From Flavobacterium stagni (GTDB taxonomy: Bacteria; Bacteroidota; Bacteroidia; Flavobacteriales; Flavobacteriaceae): 64,000 nt of DNA. The first letter of the stretch is position 1; each line of letters opens with the position of its first letter. The stretch is taken from positions 372,001-436,000 of the forward strand of contig NZ_SBKN01000001.1 of assembly GCF_004122105.1 (NCBI RefSeq), read 5' to 3'. Under the pieces are notes generated by a model. It made no database searches. It worked only from the letters and a program-made list of their open reading frames with translations, and was not told the DNA's origin. This document shows, piece after piece, positions 54,711-63,717 of this stretch. The position numbers and the translations under genes were made by a program.

Positions 54711-56459
54711 TTATTTTTCATAAAATTTCCAATCATCGGTAAGTTTCTGTACCAAATTAAAATTGGCTTCATAATAATCGTCCCATTCTTTTGGATCTTC
54801 TGGATTGTATTCTGATATAATATAATTCCCGTTATCGATAATAAACCCATGTGGATTTTTAAACATAAACACCATTTTTTTCACCATACTATCACTATTA
54901 TAGGCACACGATTTATCGATATACAAATTGCCTTTGTAGATATGAAAACAGGCTCCAGGAAAATTGCGATGGGTCGAACTTCGTTTCTTATCAAATGCGA
55001 AGTTTTTATAGTAGGTATCCAACAAAGCGTTGAGTTCGTCCAAGCTTTTGGGCTTTTGTTGCACAGCATGTCTAAAAACGACATAAAAATCGGGCGCTTG
55101 AACAAGTACGGTATCCTTTTTGGTAAACGCGCCGATTTTCTCCTCAGAAGGAAACCCTTTTTGCCTTAGGAGATCAACGAGTTTTGCAGTAACCCGTTCC
55201 GTAGTTTCATAGAGTGCTCGAGAATCTTTACGATTTTCTAAACCATAGTCGGATTGATCTTCATCGCATAGTGCTATCATCGCTTTTTTCAGCGGAATAT
55301 CCCAATTTTTTTGGGCTTGTTTTGCGATCGAATCGTACCGTGCACTAAATGACTTCCAACGCGGATTCTTTTTTAGTCCACTGACGAGCTTCGAATTAAA
55401 ATAAGGCAATTCAATTCCTTTGGCGGCTAACTTTTCGCTCCACCAAAATGCAGAATCAAGATCGCGGGACAAAATGCAAACCCGAATCGCATTGTGGATA
55501 TCACGTGCATATAGTGTAGGATAAGATGCCGCCAACGAAGTGTATGCTGCTTTGGCTTTGGCATATTGGCGTGAAATAATACATTGCTCTGCTTGGGCAG
55601 TCAATTGATAATAGGCCGACGCCTCTTCTTTAGGTTTGGCGCTGTTTACTTGCTCATTATTTTCAATGATGGATTGAAATCTAGGAGCGTCTTTGGGACG
55701 TCGTGGACTAATCTTGGGTCGCTTTTTATTTTGAGCAAAAACCATTTCGCCCAATGCATATAAATGGCCATAACAGGAAGCTTTTCCAATACTTAAGACG
55801 GTTGTGGGTGTCACTTTGCATCGAATTTTAAACGGCATTGCTGCATTAAATTCTTTTTTGAACTGCACAGCAGTAAAAAAGGCAGCATCCAACGTATCTA
55901 GAGGGAAAGTAGTTTGCTTCGGCACACCGTTATGGGTAACAAGGGTATAAAAATCCCCATTTTTACCTTGGTATTGGTCTTTAACATTATAGGGAAAATA
56001 AATCGTTCTTTTCCCTTTTTCAAGGGCTCCAAGAGTCACTTCTACCACATCTCTAGGTGGCTTTCCTTTGAAGTCCATAACGTTCCATCCGCCAGAAATT
56101 CGCCCTTCTAGTTCCACTATACTGTCTGCAACCGAAAAATTACAGCGCTCAAAAGCAACATCCGTATAATAAACTCGATAATCTTCGATAAATATATAAT
56201 TCCTTTTGTCGCTGGCTTCAAACGATACGCCATAATTCAAAATACCTTTGTAGTTTTTAGGATCTAAAAAATACGAACTCGTATCGACAGCGGAATGACG
56301 CCTTAGGTAACTATCCTTTCCAATAAAATCATAGGTGTTTTGATCCAGTTGATAGGCATTCAGATCCTTTTGAGTGAAGACGTTCACCTTCGATTTTGAC
56401 GTTTGGGCAAATACATTTGTTGCTATAATGGCAACAATACTTAAAATAATGGCTTTCAT
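54711..56459 (-). CDS. Large secreted protein of unknown function
   Basis: 582 residues, signal peptide about 1-19 (TNVFAQ). N-terminal half (about 60-250) looks beta-rich; residues 290-400 contain helical repeat-like segments (YYQLTAQAEQCIISRQYAKAKAAYTSLAAS), similar to one or two TPR units; the C-terminal part (400-582) is mixed and ends with a conserved-looking NPEDPKEWDDYYEANFNL. Four to five cysteines are scattered. No family recognised. Single gene; the structured RNA candidate at 56523-56640 ends 64 bp upstream of its start. Confidence 0.75.
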   Translation of the reverse strand: MKAIILSIVAIIATNVFAQTSKSKVNVFTQKDLNAYQLDQNTYDFIGKDSYLRRHSAVDTSSYFLDPKNYKGILNYGVSFEASDKRNYIFIEDYRVYYTDVAFERCNFSVADSIVELEGRISGGWNVMDFKGKPPRDVVEVTLGALEKGKRTIYFPYNVKDQYQGKNGDFYTLVTHNGVPKQTTFPLDTLDAAFFTAVQFKKEFNAAMPFKIRCKVTPTTVLSIGKASCYGHLYALGEMVFAQNKKRPKISPRRPKDAPRFQSIIENNEQVNSAKPKEEASAYYQLTAQAEQCIISRQYAKAKAAYTSLAASYPTLYARDIHNAIRVCILSRDLDSAFWWSEKLAAKGIELPYFNSKLVSGLKKNPRWKSFSARYDSIAKQAQKNWDIPLKKAMIALCDEDQSDYGLENRKDSRALYETTERVTAKLVDLLRQKGFPSEEKIGAFTKKDTVLVQAPDFYVVFRHAVQQKPKSLDELNALLDTYYKNFAFDKKRSSTHRNFPGACFHIYKGNLYIDKSCAYNSDSMVKKMVFMFKNPHGFIIDNGNYIISEYNPEDPKEWDDYYEANFNLVQKLTDDWKFYEK

Positions 56460-56522
56460 AAAACAGTTTATAAGCTAAACGAAAAGAAAGTGCGTTTCGT
56501 GTGTTTTCCAATTTAGGAAAAA

Positions 56523-56640
56523 TAAAAAACCCGGCCTAAACCGGGTTTCGTCACTTTCTAATTATAGCTTTCAAGTCGTTAATCTTGAAAACTACCGTGT
56601 AAACACACGACCTGTTGCACCTCCACAGAGGCCCATAGGT
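56523..56640 (-). ncRNA. Candidate structured RNA with four consecutive hairpins
   Basis: On the minus strand, in order: CCTC-TGTG-GAGG (56620-56631), CGTGT-GTTT-ACACG (56596-56609), TTTCAAG-ATTAACGA-CTTGAAA (56569-56590) and an intrinsic terminator AACCCGG-TTTAGG-CCGGGTT with T run (56523-56547). The series reads toward the gene at 54711-56459. No known RNA family (SRP, 6S, tmRNA, RNase P) recognised. A possible -7 box TAATTTAG lies at 56671-56678 but lacks a good TTG, so the promoter is unclear. Confidence 0.5.
56592..56636 (-). CDS. Possible 14-codon leader ORF inside the structured RNA
   Basis: ATG at 56636 reads MGLCGGATGRVFTR and stops at 56592. It coincides with the first two hairpins. 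It could be a leader peptide or chance; no ribosome-binding evidence, which is not informative in Bacteroidota. Confidence 0.25.
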   Translation of the reverse strand: MGLCGGATGRVFTR

Positions 56641-56746
56641 TTATATTTTGAAATAATCCATTTACTTTGTCTAAATTACAAAACTTTCACACATCTGAGA
56701 AATTTTTGAGAAATATTTTTCCCACATAGGTGTAAAACTTTGCACT

Positions 56747-57079
56747 ATGGAACACCGCGGAGAAATACTCAAAAATGCGATTTACTTAAGTGGCATTCCC
56801 ATTAGTTTAATTGCAAAACGAATGGGTAAGAGTCGGCGGTGGTTCTATTTGATGTTTGAAAACCAAAATGTCTCCCTTGACACCGTGCTCGAAATAGGAA
56901 AAATTATCAAACACGACTTTAGTACTGAAATCAAGGAAATTCGCCGAAATCACATACAAGAGCCTGAAAACAAATATCCCGATGAAGAAAATACGTTAGA
57001 ATTTTGGCGAAAGAAGTACATCCTACTCCTCGAAGAACACAATGCGTTATTAAAAAGTTTGAAGCGCAATTCAAAGTAA
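56747..57079 (+). CDS. Small HTH/coiled-coil DNA-binding-like protein
   Basis: 110 residues. An HTH-like segment (about 5-50: ILKNAIYLSGIPISLIAKRM, SRRWFYLMFENQNVSLDTVLEIGKII) resembles phage-type XRE repressors, followed by a charged C-terminal helix (FWRKKYILLLEEHNALLKSL) that could form a coiled coil. The box ACTTTG stands 5 bp before the ATG (leaderless mRNA). Stop overlaps the converging rnhA by 9 bp. Target unknown. Confidence 0.7.
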   Translation: MEHRGEILKNAIYLSGIPISLIAKRMGKSRRWFYLMFENQNVSLDTVLEIGKIIKHDFSTEIKEIRRNHIQEPENKYPDEENTLEFWRKKYILLLEEHNALLKSLKRNSK

Positions 57080-57547
57080 GCTGTCCTGATGCTGCTCATA
57101 GTAAGTATCCACCGATAAATTGGGCTGCATGGAAGCCATCACCGCCAATTGATCGCAACGCTCGTTTTGCGGATGATTGTTGTGCCCTTTCACCCATTTA
57201 AAATCCACTTTGTGCTTGCGGTATATTTTTAAAAAACGAATCCACAAATCGGGATTCTTCTTGCCTTGAAAGCCTTTTTTCTCCCAACCCATCACCCAGC
57301 CTTTTTCGACCGCATCAACCACATATTTACTGTCCGACACCACCAATACGGACATGCCTGGTTGTTTCAATTTTTCCAAACCCACAATCACCGCTAACAA
57401 TTCCATACGGTTATTGGTTGTCAAGCGAAAACCTTCATAAAACTCTTTGCGATAGCCTGTTCCCACTTGCTCCAAAACTACACCATACCCGCCATTGCCC
57501 GGATTTCCTTTCGCTGCGCCGTCGGTGTAAAGATGGATTTGATACAT
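57071..57547 (-). CDS. rnhA: Ribonuclease HI
   Basis: 158 residues. Active site carboxylates: Asp in IHLYTDGAAKGNPGNGGYG (about 9), Glu in NNRMELLAVIVGLE (about 48), Asp in VVSDSKYVVDAV (about 71) and Asp in GHNNHPQNERCDQLA (about 134). Removes RNA from RNA-DNA hybrids. Followed by purN 29 bp upstream on the same strand (purN is transcribed first). Confidence 0.95.
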   Translation of the reverse strand: MYQIHLYTDGAAKGNPGNGGYGVVLEQVGTGYRKEFYEGFRLTTNNRMELLAVIVGLEKLKQPGMSVLVVSDSKYVVDAVEKGWVMGWEKKGFQGKKNPDLWIRFLKIYRKHKVDFKWVKGHNNHPQNERCDQLAVMASMQPNLSVDTYYEQHQDSLL

Positions 57548-57552
57548 ATAAA

Positions 57553-57580
57553 GAGTTATGAATTATGAGTTATGAATTAT
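57553..57580 (-). repeat. 14-bp direct duplication between purN and rnhA
   Basis: GAGTTATGAATTAT occurs twice in a row; the second copy overlaps the purN stop codon. Probably a slippage duplication. Confidence 0.8.
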
Positions 57581-58140
57581 GAGTTGGTGGTGAGTAGTTG
57601 TTCAATTACTTTGGGGAAATGATCTTGTTCCAAATCATGAACTTTGGCTGCAATACAGGTTGCAGTTACACAATCTACAATGGAAGTTTCAAATTGGGCT
57701 ATAATTGCGCCCTCGTCATAGTGCTCGTTAACATAATGAATGGTAATTCCTGTAACAGATTCACCCGCATCTAGTACTGCTTGGTGCACGTGATTTCCAT
57801 ACATTCCTTTTCCACCGAATTTAGGGAGTAAGGCGGGATGAATATTAACGACTTTGGGATATAACTTTAAAATAGAAGTCGGAAACATCCATAAAAATCC
57901 GGCCAATACAATCAAATCAGGGTGATAATTATGCAAACGCTGCAACACGTCGCCATCAGTCAGTTGGGATTTATCAAACAACTCAACGGCTACACCAAGC
58001 GACTGTGCTTTCGCAATCACTCCCGCTTGGGGATTATTGCAAAAAACAGCGGATACATGAACCTGTTTGTTAGAAAAATACCGAATAATGGCTTCGGCAT
58101 TGGTTCCCGAACCGGAGGCAAAAATCACAATTTGTGACAT
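57577..58140 (-). CDS. purN: Phosphoribosylglycinamide formyltransferase
   Basis: 187 residues. FASGSGTNAEAII at the N-terminus binds the ribotide phosphate; catalytic triad Asn-His-Asp visible in VVNIHPALLP (about 104-108) and HYDEGAIIAQ (about 140). Transfers the formyl group of 10-formyl-tetrahydrofolate in the third purine step, so it works with purF in this window though not in one operon. Confidence 0.95.
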   Translation of the reverse strand: MSQIVIFASGSGTNAEAIIRYFSNKQVHVSAVFCNNPQAGVIAKAQSLGVAVELFDKSQLTDGDVLQRLHNYHPDLIVLAGFLWMFPTSILKLYPKVVNIHPALLPKFGGKGMYGNHVHQAVLDAGESVTGITIHYVNEHYDEGAIIAQFETSIVDCVTATCIAAKVHDLEQDHFPKVIEQLLTTNS

Positions 58141-58286
58141 ATGAGCGAAAAATTAGTCGTGTTTCGTATGCAAAAAAACAAATAATTAATGAGATAAATC
58201 ACCGATGCCTAAAGGATTGTTAAAATATTTTATTACCTTCGTTACAACATTTATGAATCAAAATGTAGAAATAAAATAAAGTTTTT

Positions 58287-58294
58287 TATTTTTG
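58287..58294 (+). promoter_or_regulatory. -7 box of acpP
   Basis: TATTTTTG, 31 bp before the acpP ATG. A clear TTG is not seen at the usual distance. Confidence 0.5.
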
Positions 58295-58324
58295 CCATCA
58301 ATTTAAAATTAAAAATTAGAAACT

Positions 58325-58561
58325 ATGTCAGACATTGCATCAAGAGTTAAAGCGATTATCGTGGACAAACTAGGAGTTGACGAAAATGAAGTTGTATCTG
58401 AAGCAAGCTTCACTAACGATTTAGGAGCGGATTCATTAGATACTGTTGAGCTTATCATGGAGTTCGAGAAAGAATTTGACATCCAAATTCCAGACGATCA
58501 GGCTGAGAACATTTCAACTGTTGGTCAAGCTATCTCTTACATCGAAGAAGCTAAAAAATAA
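58325..58561 (+). CDS. acpP: Acyl carrier protein
   Basis: 78 residues, very acidic. The 4'-phosphopantetheine attachment Ser is in [10 protein letters not shown] (about 37). Carries growing acyl chains in type II fatty-acid synthesis. Followed by a terminator, then fabF and rnc, the conserved acpP-fabF-rnc order. Confidence 0.97.
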   Translation: MSDIASRVKAIIVDKLGVDENEVVSEASFTNDLGADSLDTVELIMEFEKEFDIQIPDDQAENISTVGQAISYIEEAKK

Positions 58562-58572
58562 TAAAATATAGT

Positions 58573-58609
58573 AAACCCGTATATTCGAAACGTCTGTACG
58601 GGTTTTTAT
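58573..58609 (+). terminator. Terminator after acpP
   Basis: AAACCCGTA / TACGGGTTT stem with a 15-nt loop followed by T run; would make acpP mRNA more abundant than fabF. Confidence 0.75.
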
Positions 58610-58737
58610 TATTTTTTAAAATTACGATTTTACGATTGTAAATCAATCATTTATATAAATACCCCTGTCTCTTTGCGCTAACACAAAAAAGGAACACGGG
58701 TATTCTTTATATTAAGAACAAACTAAAAAACATCTCT

Positions 58738-59991
58738 ATGCAATTAAAGCGTGTTGTTGTAACCGGACTTGGAGCCCTAACTCCTATTGGAAATTCCATC
58801 GAGGAATATTGGGACGGTTTAGTAAACGGTCGTAGCGGTGCTGCACCCATTACGTATTACGATACCGAAAAACACAAAACAAAGTTTGCTTGTGAAGTCA
58901 AAAACTTTGATGTGGAGCAATACATGGACCGCAAAGAGTCCCGCCGTTTGGATAAATTTTCACAATATGCCATTGCAGCCAGTGACGAAGCCATTAAAGA
59001 CGCCGGAATTTCCGACGACAATGTGGACAAAAGTCGCGTAGGAGTGATTTGGGGTGCCGGAATCGGTGGTTTAGAAACTTTCCAAGATGAAGTTTTAAAC
59101 TATGCCAAAGGCGACGGAACACCTAAATTCAATCCTTTCTTTATCCCGAAAATGATTGCCGATATTGCCCCTGCGCACATTTCTATGCGCAACGGCTATA
59201 TGGGACCCAATTATACTACGGTTTCTGCTTGTGCTTCTTCAGCCAATGCCTTGATTGACGCATTCAACTACATCCGTTTAGGAATGTGTGATGTGATCAT
59301 CTCTGGAGGTTCTGAAGCAGCAGTAACGATTGCCGGTATGGGTGGATTCAACTCCATGCACGCCCTTTCAACCCGCAACGATAGTCCGGCAACCGCATCG
59401 CGCCCTTTTGATGCGACCCGTGACGGTTTCGTATTGGGAGAAGGTGCTGGAGCGTTAGTGTTGGAAGAATACGAACATGCCAAAGCCCGTGGCGCAAAAA
59501 TTTATTGTGAAATCGGCGGTGGTGGTTTATCTTCTGATGCCTATCACTTAACCGCACCACATCCTGAAGGAGTGGGCGTTATTGCCGTAATGAAAAACAC
59601 CTTGCGCGATGCGGGTATGAACCCTAACGATGTGGATCATATCAATACACACGGTACTTCAACCCCACTGGGTGATGTGGCCGAATTAAAAGCCATCAGT
59701 GCAGTATTTGGTGACCATGCCAAAACCATGAACATCAATTCAACCAAATCCATGACAGGTCACCTTCTAGGTGCTGCGGGTGCGATTGAAGCGATTGCGG
59801 TAATTTTGGCTATGAAACACGGTATCGTTCCGCCAACCATCAACCATGAAGTTGTCGATGAAAATATTGACCCTTCATTAAACTTGACCCTAAACAAAGC
59901 ACAAAAACGCGAAATCAATGTCGCGATGAGCAATACATTTGGGTTTGGTGGCCACAACGCTTGTGTACTTTTCAGAAAAATTGAGGCCTAA
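58738..59991 (+). CDS. fabF: 3-oxoacyl-[ACP] synthase II
   Basis: 417 residues. Catalytic Cys in TVSACASSANALIDA (about 165), His in NTHGTSTPLGD (about 305) and His in SMTGHLLGAAGAIEA (about 341) form the Cys-His-His triad of KAS II. Elongates acyl-ACP with malonyl-ACP. rnc follows after 8 bp. Confidence 0.97.
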   Translation: MQLKRVVVTGLGALTPIGNSIEEYWDGLVNGRSGAAPITYYDTEKHKTKFACEVKNFDVEQYMDRKESRRLDKFSQYAIAASDEAIKDAGISDDNVDKSRVGVIWGAGIGGLETFQDEVLNYAKGDGTPKFNPFFIPKMIADIAPAHISMRNGYMGPNYTTVSACASSANALIDAFNYIRLGMCDVIISGGSEAAVTIAGMGGFNSMHALSTRNDSPATASRPFDATRDGFVLGEGAGALVLEEYEHAKARGAKIYCEIGGGGLSSDAYHLTAPHPEGVGVIAVMKNTLRDAGMNPNDVDHINTHGTSTPLGDVAELKAISAVFGDHAKTMNINSTKSMTGHLLGAAGAIEAIAVILAMKHGIVPPTINHEVVDENIDPSLNLTLNKAQKREINVAMSNTFGFGGHNACVLFRKIEA

Positions 59992-59999
59992 TCACGTCT

Positions 60000-60746
60000 A
60001 TGCGTATTATTAAAAAAATATTTGGTAAAACTTCCCGTCCTCAACTTGAGGGCGGGATTTTTTTTGAATCCATTCAACAAATTCTGGGCTTTGCTCCCGG
60101 AAATTTGCGGTATTACAAAAAAGCGTTTACCCACCGCTCCTCCAATATTCTTGATGAAAACGGGAGTCCGATTAATTATGAACGCCTTGAATTCCTCGGG
60201 GATGCCATGCTAGGCTCTGTCATTGCAGCCCATCTCTACAAAGAAGCTCCATCTGGCGACGAAGGCTACCTCACTAAAATGCGTTCGAAAATCGTGAGCC
60301 GCGAACACCTCAACGAACTCGGACGTGACCTCAACCTCATTCAGTTTGTGGAGAGTAAAGTACCGCCCCAACATTTTGGCGAAAACATCCATGGTAATAT
60401 TTTTGAAGCTTTAATAGGCGCTATTTTCCTAGATAAAGGCTATAGTTTTTGCGAAAAATTTATCCATGAAAAAGTCATTATTCCTTATGTAGATATTGCC
60501 AAACTGGAAGGCAAAGTTATTAGCTACAAAAGTTTGGTTATCGAATGGTGCCAAAAAGAAAAACTGCATTTCCATTTTGATGTTTTTGACGACAATGGAA
60601 ACGATGGCCAAAAATATTTTGGGGTCCGACTCAGCATCAACAACAAAGTGGTCGCCAAATCAAGAGCCACCTCCAAGAAAAAGGCAGAAGAAATTGCTGC
60701 TAAACGCGCTTATTTTGCATTTCAGGAAAAAATTAACAAAAATTAG
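60000..60746 (+). CDS. rnc: Ribonuclease III
   Basis: 248 residues. The RNase III signature ERLEFLGDAMLGSVIA (about 62-77) includes the catalytic Glu/Asp; a second acidic site is in NIFEALIGAIFLDKG (about 131). A dsRNA-binding domain occupies about 178-246 (SRATSKKKAEEIAAKRA). Processes rRNA precursors and structured RNAs. Operon with fabF. Confidence 0.96.
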   Translation: MRIIKKIFGKTSRPQLEGGIFFESIQQILGFAPGNLRYYKKAFTHRSSNILDENGSPINYERLEFLGDAMLGSVIAAHLYKEAPSGDEGYLTKMRSKIVSREHLNELGRDLNLIQFVESKVPPQHFGENIHGNIFEALIGAIFLDKGYSFCEKFIHEKVIIPYVDIAKLEGKVISYKSLVIEWCQKEKLHFHFDVFDDNGNDGQKYFGVRLSINNKVVAKSRATSKKKAEEIAAKRAYFAFQEKINKN

Positions 60747-60859
60747 TGCAATCTCTTAAAAATCTACAACGTTTTCGTTCATAAAATAACGTTAATCTAA
60801 CTTCCTTTCGGTAAAACCGATTCCGATTACCCGTATATTTACAACTTATTTTGGCGTAA

Positions 60860-61345
60860 ATGGCAACTCAAAAAATCTACATCCATGAGTTTGAGGAAAG
60901 CGATTATGAAGTAATTGCAATCCACACCACTTTGGAAGATTCTCGCTTGGCTTACCACATTAACCGCCAACTCGAAGTGCTTCTCGCACGCAGTGAAGAA
61001 GACCTTCAAATTCAGGTGAAAGACGGATTGACCGGACTCTCCCGCTTTGAATTTTACGACGAAGCCCAGTTTATAACTTGGAATTTGGTACAAAATAAAA
61101 GCGAGATTGCCAACGTTACTTCAGGAACTGGTGATTTATTTGCCAGTTTACAAGAAGAAATCGCAACCACCGTATATCTTTTGCCCGAATTCAAAAAAGT
61201 AGACTATTTGCTCAAAATCGAAAATCTAGAAGACGATTTGGATGTAGAAGCCTTAGTCAAAAAAATAAGCGACATTGAATGGGTAAGCCTTGCTTACTGT
61301 ATCGATAAAGACAAATTGAAGTCAAAACACAATTTAATTTTTTAA
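60860..61345 (+). CDS. IPExxVDY family protein
   Basis: 161 residues. The family motif appears as LPEFKKVDYLLKIE (about 110-124). Rich in Glu/Asp, no signal peptide or helix. Function is unknown; the gene is typically found between rnc and pyk in Bacteroidota, exactly as here (3 bp before pyk), implying co-transcription with pyruvate kinase. Confidence 0.9.
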   Translation: MATQKIYIHEFEESDYEVIAIHTTLEDSRLAYHINRQLEVLLARSEEDLQIQVKDGLTGLSRFEFYDEAQFITWNLVQNKSEIANVTSGTGDLFASLQEEIATTVYLLPEFKKVDYLLKIENLEDDLDVEALVKKISDIEWVSLAYCIDKDKLKSKHNLIF

Positions 61346-61348
61346 AGA

Positions 61349-62782
61349 ATGCCAACCACTAGAAAAAAGACCAAAATTGTGGCCACATTAGGCCCGGCAT
61401 GTAGCACACGCGAAGTGATTAAAGACATGATTGATGCCGGAGTAAATGTGTTCCGTATCAACTTTTCACATGCCGACTATGCCGATGTAAAAGAACGCAT
61501 TGATATCATCCGCGGATTAAACGATGAATTTGGCTATACTACCGCCATTTTAGCCGATTTACAAGGTCCAAAATTGCGTGTAGGCGTGATGAAAGAAGAT
61601 GTAGTCGTGAATCCAGGTGACATCATCACCTTCCAAACTGCTGAAGATGTTCCGGGTAACGCCGAACGCGTTTATATGAACTACAAAGCGTTTCCAAGTG
61701 ATGTAAATCCGGGTGAACGCATCTTGTTAGACGATGGAAAACTTATCTTCGAAGTGGTAGCAACCGACGGAAAAGACGAAGTGAAAACCAAAGTGATTCA
61801 AGGCGGACCTTTGAAATCCAAAAAAGGAGTAAACCTTCCCAACACCAAAGTTTCCTTACCGGCTTTAACGCAAAAAGACATCAAAGACGCCATTTTTGCC
61901 ATTGAAAGCAATGTGGATTGGATTGCACTTTCTTTCGTGCGTACCCCAAAAGATTTGATGGAATTGCAAGACTTAATCAGTGAGCACACCGACCATAAAA
62001 TTCCGATTGTAGCCAAAATCGAAAAACCTGAAGCGGTAGAAAATATCGACAAAATCGTGGCGTATTGCGACGGTTTGATGGTTGCACGTGGCGACCTCGG
62101 TGTTGAAATTCCGGCACACGAAGTACCGTTAATCCAGAAAAAATTAATCCACCGTGCCAAAACGGCTCGCATCCCTGTAATCGTGGCTACTCAAATGATG
62201 GAAACCATGATCACGAGTTTGACGCCAACACGTGCCGAAGTTAACGACGTGGCCAACTCAGTAATGGACGGTGCCGATGCGGTAATGCTTTCAGGAGAAA
62301 CTTCGGTAGGAAACTATCCCGTACAAGTAATCGAGAAAATGACACAAATCATTGAAGCAGTAGAAGATTCTCCGCTGATTCAAGTGCCTCAAAATGCACC
62401 GCACGTGCGTACCAAACGTTTCATTACCAAATCGATTTGTTACCACGCGGCTACCATGGCCAACGACATCAAAGCGAAAGCGATTTCAACCTTAACCAAC
62501 AGCGGTTATACGGCATTTCAAATTTCGGCTTGGCGCCCATCAGCGCATATTTTGGTGTACACATCAAATAAGCGCATCTTGACCCAATTGAATTTATTGT
62601 GGGGCGTAAATGCGTTTTACTACGATAAATTTGTAACCACAGATGACACCGTGGACGACATCAACCAAATGGCCAAAGAACGTGGCTTTGTGAAAAAAGG
62701 CGATATCTTAATCAACTTGGCCGCAATGCCCGTAGTAGAGCGCGGAATGGTGAACACCCTTCGTATTTCGGAGATCGAATAA
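61349..62782 (+). CDS. pyk: Pyruvate kinase
   Basis: 477 residues. TKIVATLGPACSTREVI at the N-terminus, INFSHADY, the Lys/Glu active site IPIVAKIEKPEAVENID (about 220-236), GDLGVEIP and the signature VATQMMETMI. Converts PEP and ADP to pyruvate and ATP, end of glycolysis. C-terminal allosteric domain from about 350. The IPExxVDY gene precedes it. Confidence 0.97.
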   Translation: MPTTRKKTKIVATLGPACSTREVIKDMIDAGVNVFRINFSHADYADVKERIDIIRGLNDEFGYTTAILADLQGPKLRVGVMKEDVVVNPGDIITFQTAEDVPGNAERVYMNYKAFPSDVNPGERILLDDGKLIFEVVATDGKDEVKTKVIQGGPLKSKKGVNLPNTKVSLPALTQKDIKDAIFAIESNVDWIALSFVRTPKDLMELQDLISEHTDHKIPIVAKIEKPEAVENIDKIVAYCDGLMVARGDLGVEIPAHEVPLIQKKLIHRAKTARIPVIVATQMMETMITSLTPTRAEVNDVANSVMDGADAVMLSGETSVGNYPVQVIEKMTQIIEAVEDSPLIQVPQNAPHVRTKRFITKSICYHAATMANDIKAKAISTLTNSGYTAFQISAWRPSAHILVYTSNKRILTQLNLLWGVNAFYYDKFVTTDDTVDDINQMAKERGFVKKGDILINLAAMPVVERGMVNTLRISEIE

Positions 62783-62802
62783 GACCAATAAACAATTACA
62801 TA

Positions 62803-62848
62803 CGAAAAGGATTGTCGAAACGTTAGAATTTTGATAATCCTTTTTTCT
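62803..62848 (+). terminator. Terminator of pyk
   Basis: AAAGGATT / AATCCTTT with a 23-nt loop followed by T run; long loop, moderate support. Confidence 0.6.
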
Positions 62849-62864
62849 TTTCAAAAAATCAATC

Positions 62865-62872
62865 TATCTTTG
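62865..62872 (+). promoter_or_regulatory. -7 box of the Bax-inhibitor-1 gene
   Basis: TATCTTTG, 19 bp before the ATG at 62892. Confidence 0.5.
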
Positions 62873-62891
62873 AGTAATAAACACACGTAAT

Positions 62892-63644
62892 ATGGAATCT
62901 AAAAACCCATTTTTCAACACCAAATCGTACAACAATTCCGAAACGGTTCACGATGCCGTACTTATTGATTACAACCAAACCATGAGCCTTAGCGGCACCA
63001 TCAACAAAGCATTCATCATGTTAATCTTGTTGGTTGCTGGTGCAGTGACCACATGGACCATGACCGGCTCCGGTTTCAATCCAGTAATTCTTATTATTGG
63101 CGGCGCCATCGTAGGAATGATTGCCGTATTGGTTTCGACTTTCAAACCCGAATTATCACCGTATTTAGCGCCGGGTTACGCCATTTTTGAAGGTTTATTC
63201 ATTGGCGGTTTATCGGCCTTTTTTGAAGCAAAGTACCCCGGAATTGTTATCCAAGCAGTAGGTGCAACCTTTGTCACCTTTTTTGTGTGCTTAGGATTAT
63301 ACAAATTCCAAATTATAAAAGTGACTGAGAAGTTCCGTTCCGTAGTGGTAGCGGCGACTTTAGCCATTGCAGCCTATTATTTAATCACTTGGTTAATTAC
63401 CTTGTTCACCAACTTCCAACCCGTACATTACGGCAACAGCTTGATGAGCATCGGAATCAGCGTATTTGTGATTGTGATTGCGGCATTAAACATCTTTTTG
63501 GACTTTGACCAAATCGAACGCGGAGTGGCCAATCGTGCCCCAAAATACATGGAATGGTACGGCGCCATGGGCTTGATGATCACCTTGGTGTGGTTGTATG
63601 TCGAGTTCTTGCGTTTACTTTCTAAAATAAACAGCAGAGACTAA
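62892..63644 (+). CDS. Bax inhibitor-1/YccA family membrane protein
   Basis: 250 residues with an N-terminal soluble stretch (about 1-38) and seven predicted helices from about 39 to 245 (including LAPGYAIFEGLFIGGLSAFF and ALNIFLDFDQIERGVANRAP with the di-Asp region). BI-1 relatives act as pH-dependent calcium-leak channels or modulate membrane proteases (YccA with FtsH). Single gene with terminator. Confidence 0.92.
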   Translation: MESKNPFFNTKSYNNSETVHDAVLIDYNQTMSLSGTINKAFIMLILLVAGAVTTWTMTGSGFNPVILIIGGAIVGMIAVLVSTFKPELSPYLAPGYAIFEGLFIGGLSAFFEAKYPGIVIQAVGATFVTFFVCLGLYKFQIIKVTEKFRSVVVAATLAIAAYYLITWLITLFTNFQPVHYGNSLMSIGISVFVIVIAALNIFLDFDQIERGVANRAPKYMEWYGAMGLMITLVWLYVEFLRLLSKINSRD

Positions 63645-63669
63645 ACGGTCTTCACGATAAAACACTACA

Positions 63670-63695
63670 AAACCATCCTTCGGGGTGGTTTTTTG
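63670..63695 (+). terminator. Intrinsic terminator of the BI-1 gene
   Basis: AACCATCC-TTCG-GGGTGGTT followed by T6; UUCG-type loop and one wobble pair. Confidence 0.88.
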
Positions 63696-63717
63696 TTTGA
63701 AAAATGAAGTTGTTATT

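Noticed and set aside
56747..57079. Phage repressor or toxin-antitoxin interpretation of the small HTH protein.
   Set aside because: No partner gene, no phage genes and core-genome neighbours on both sides.
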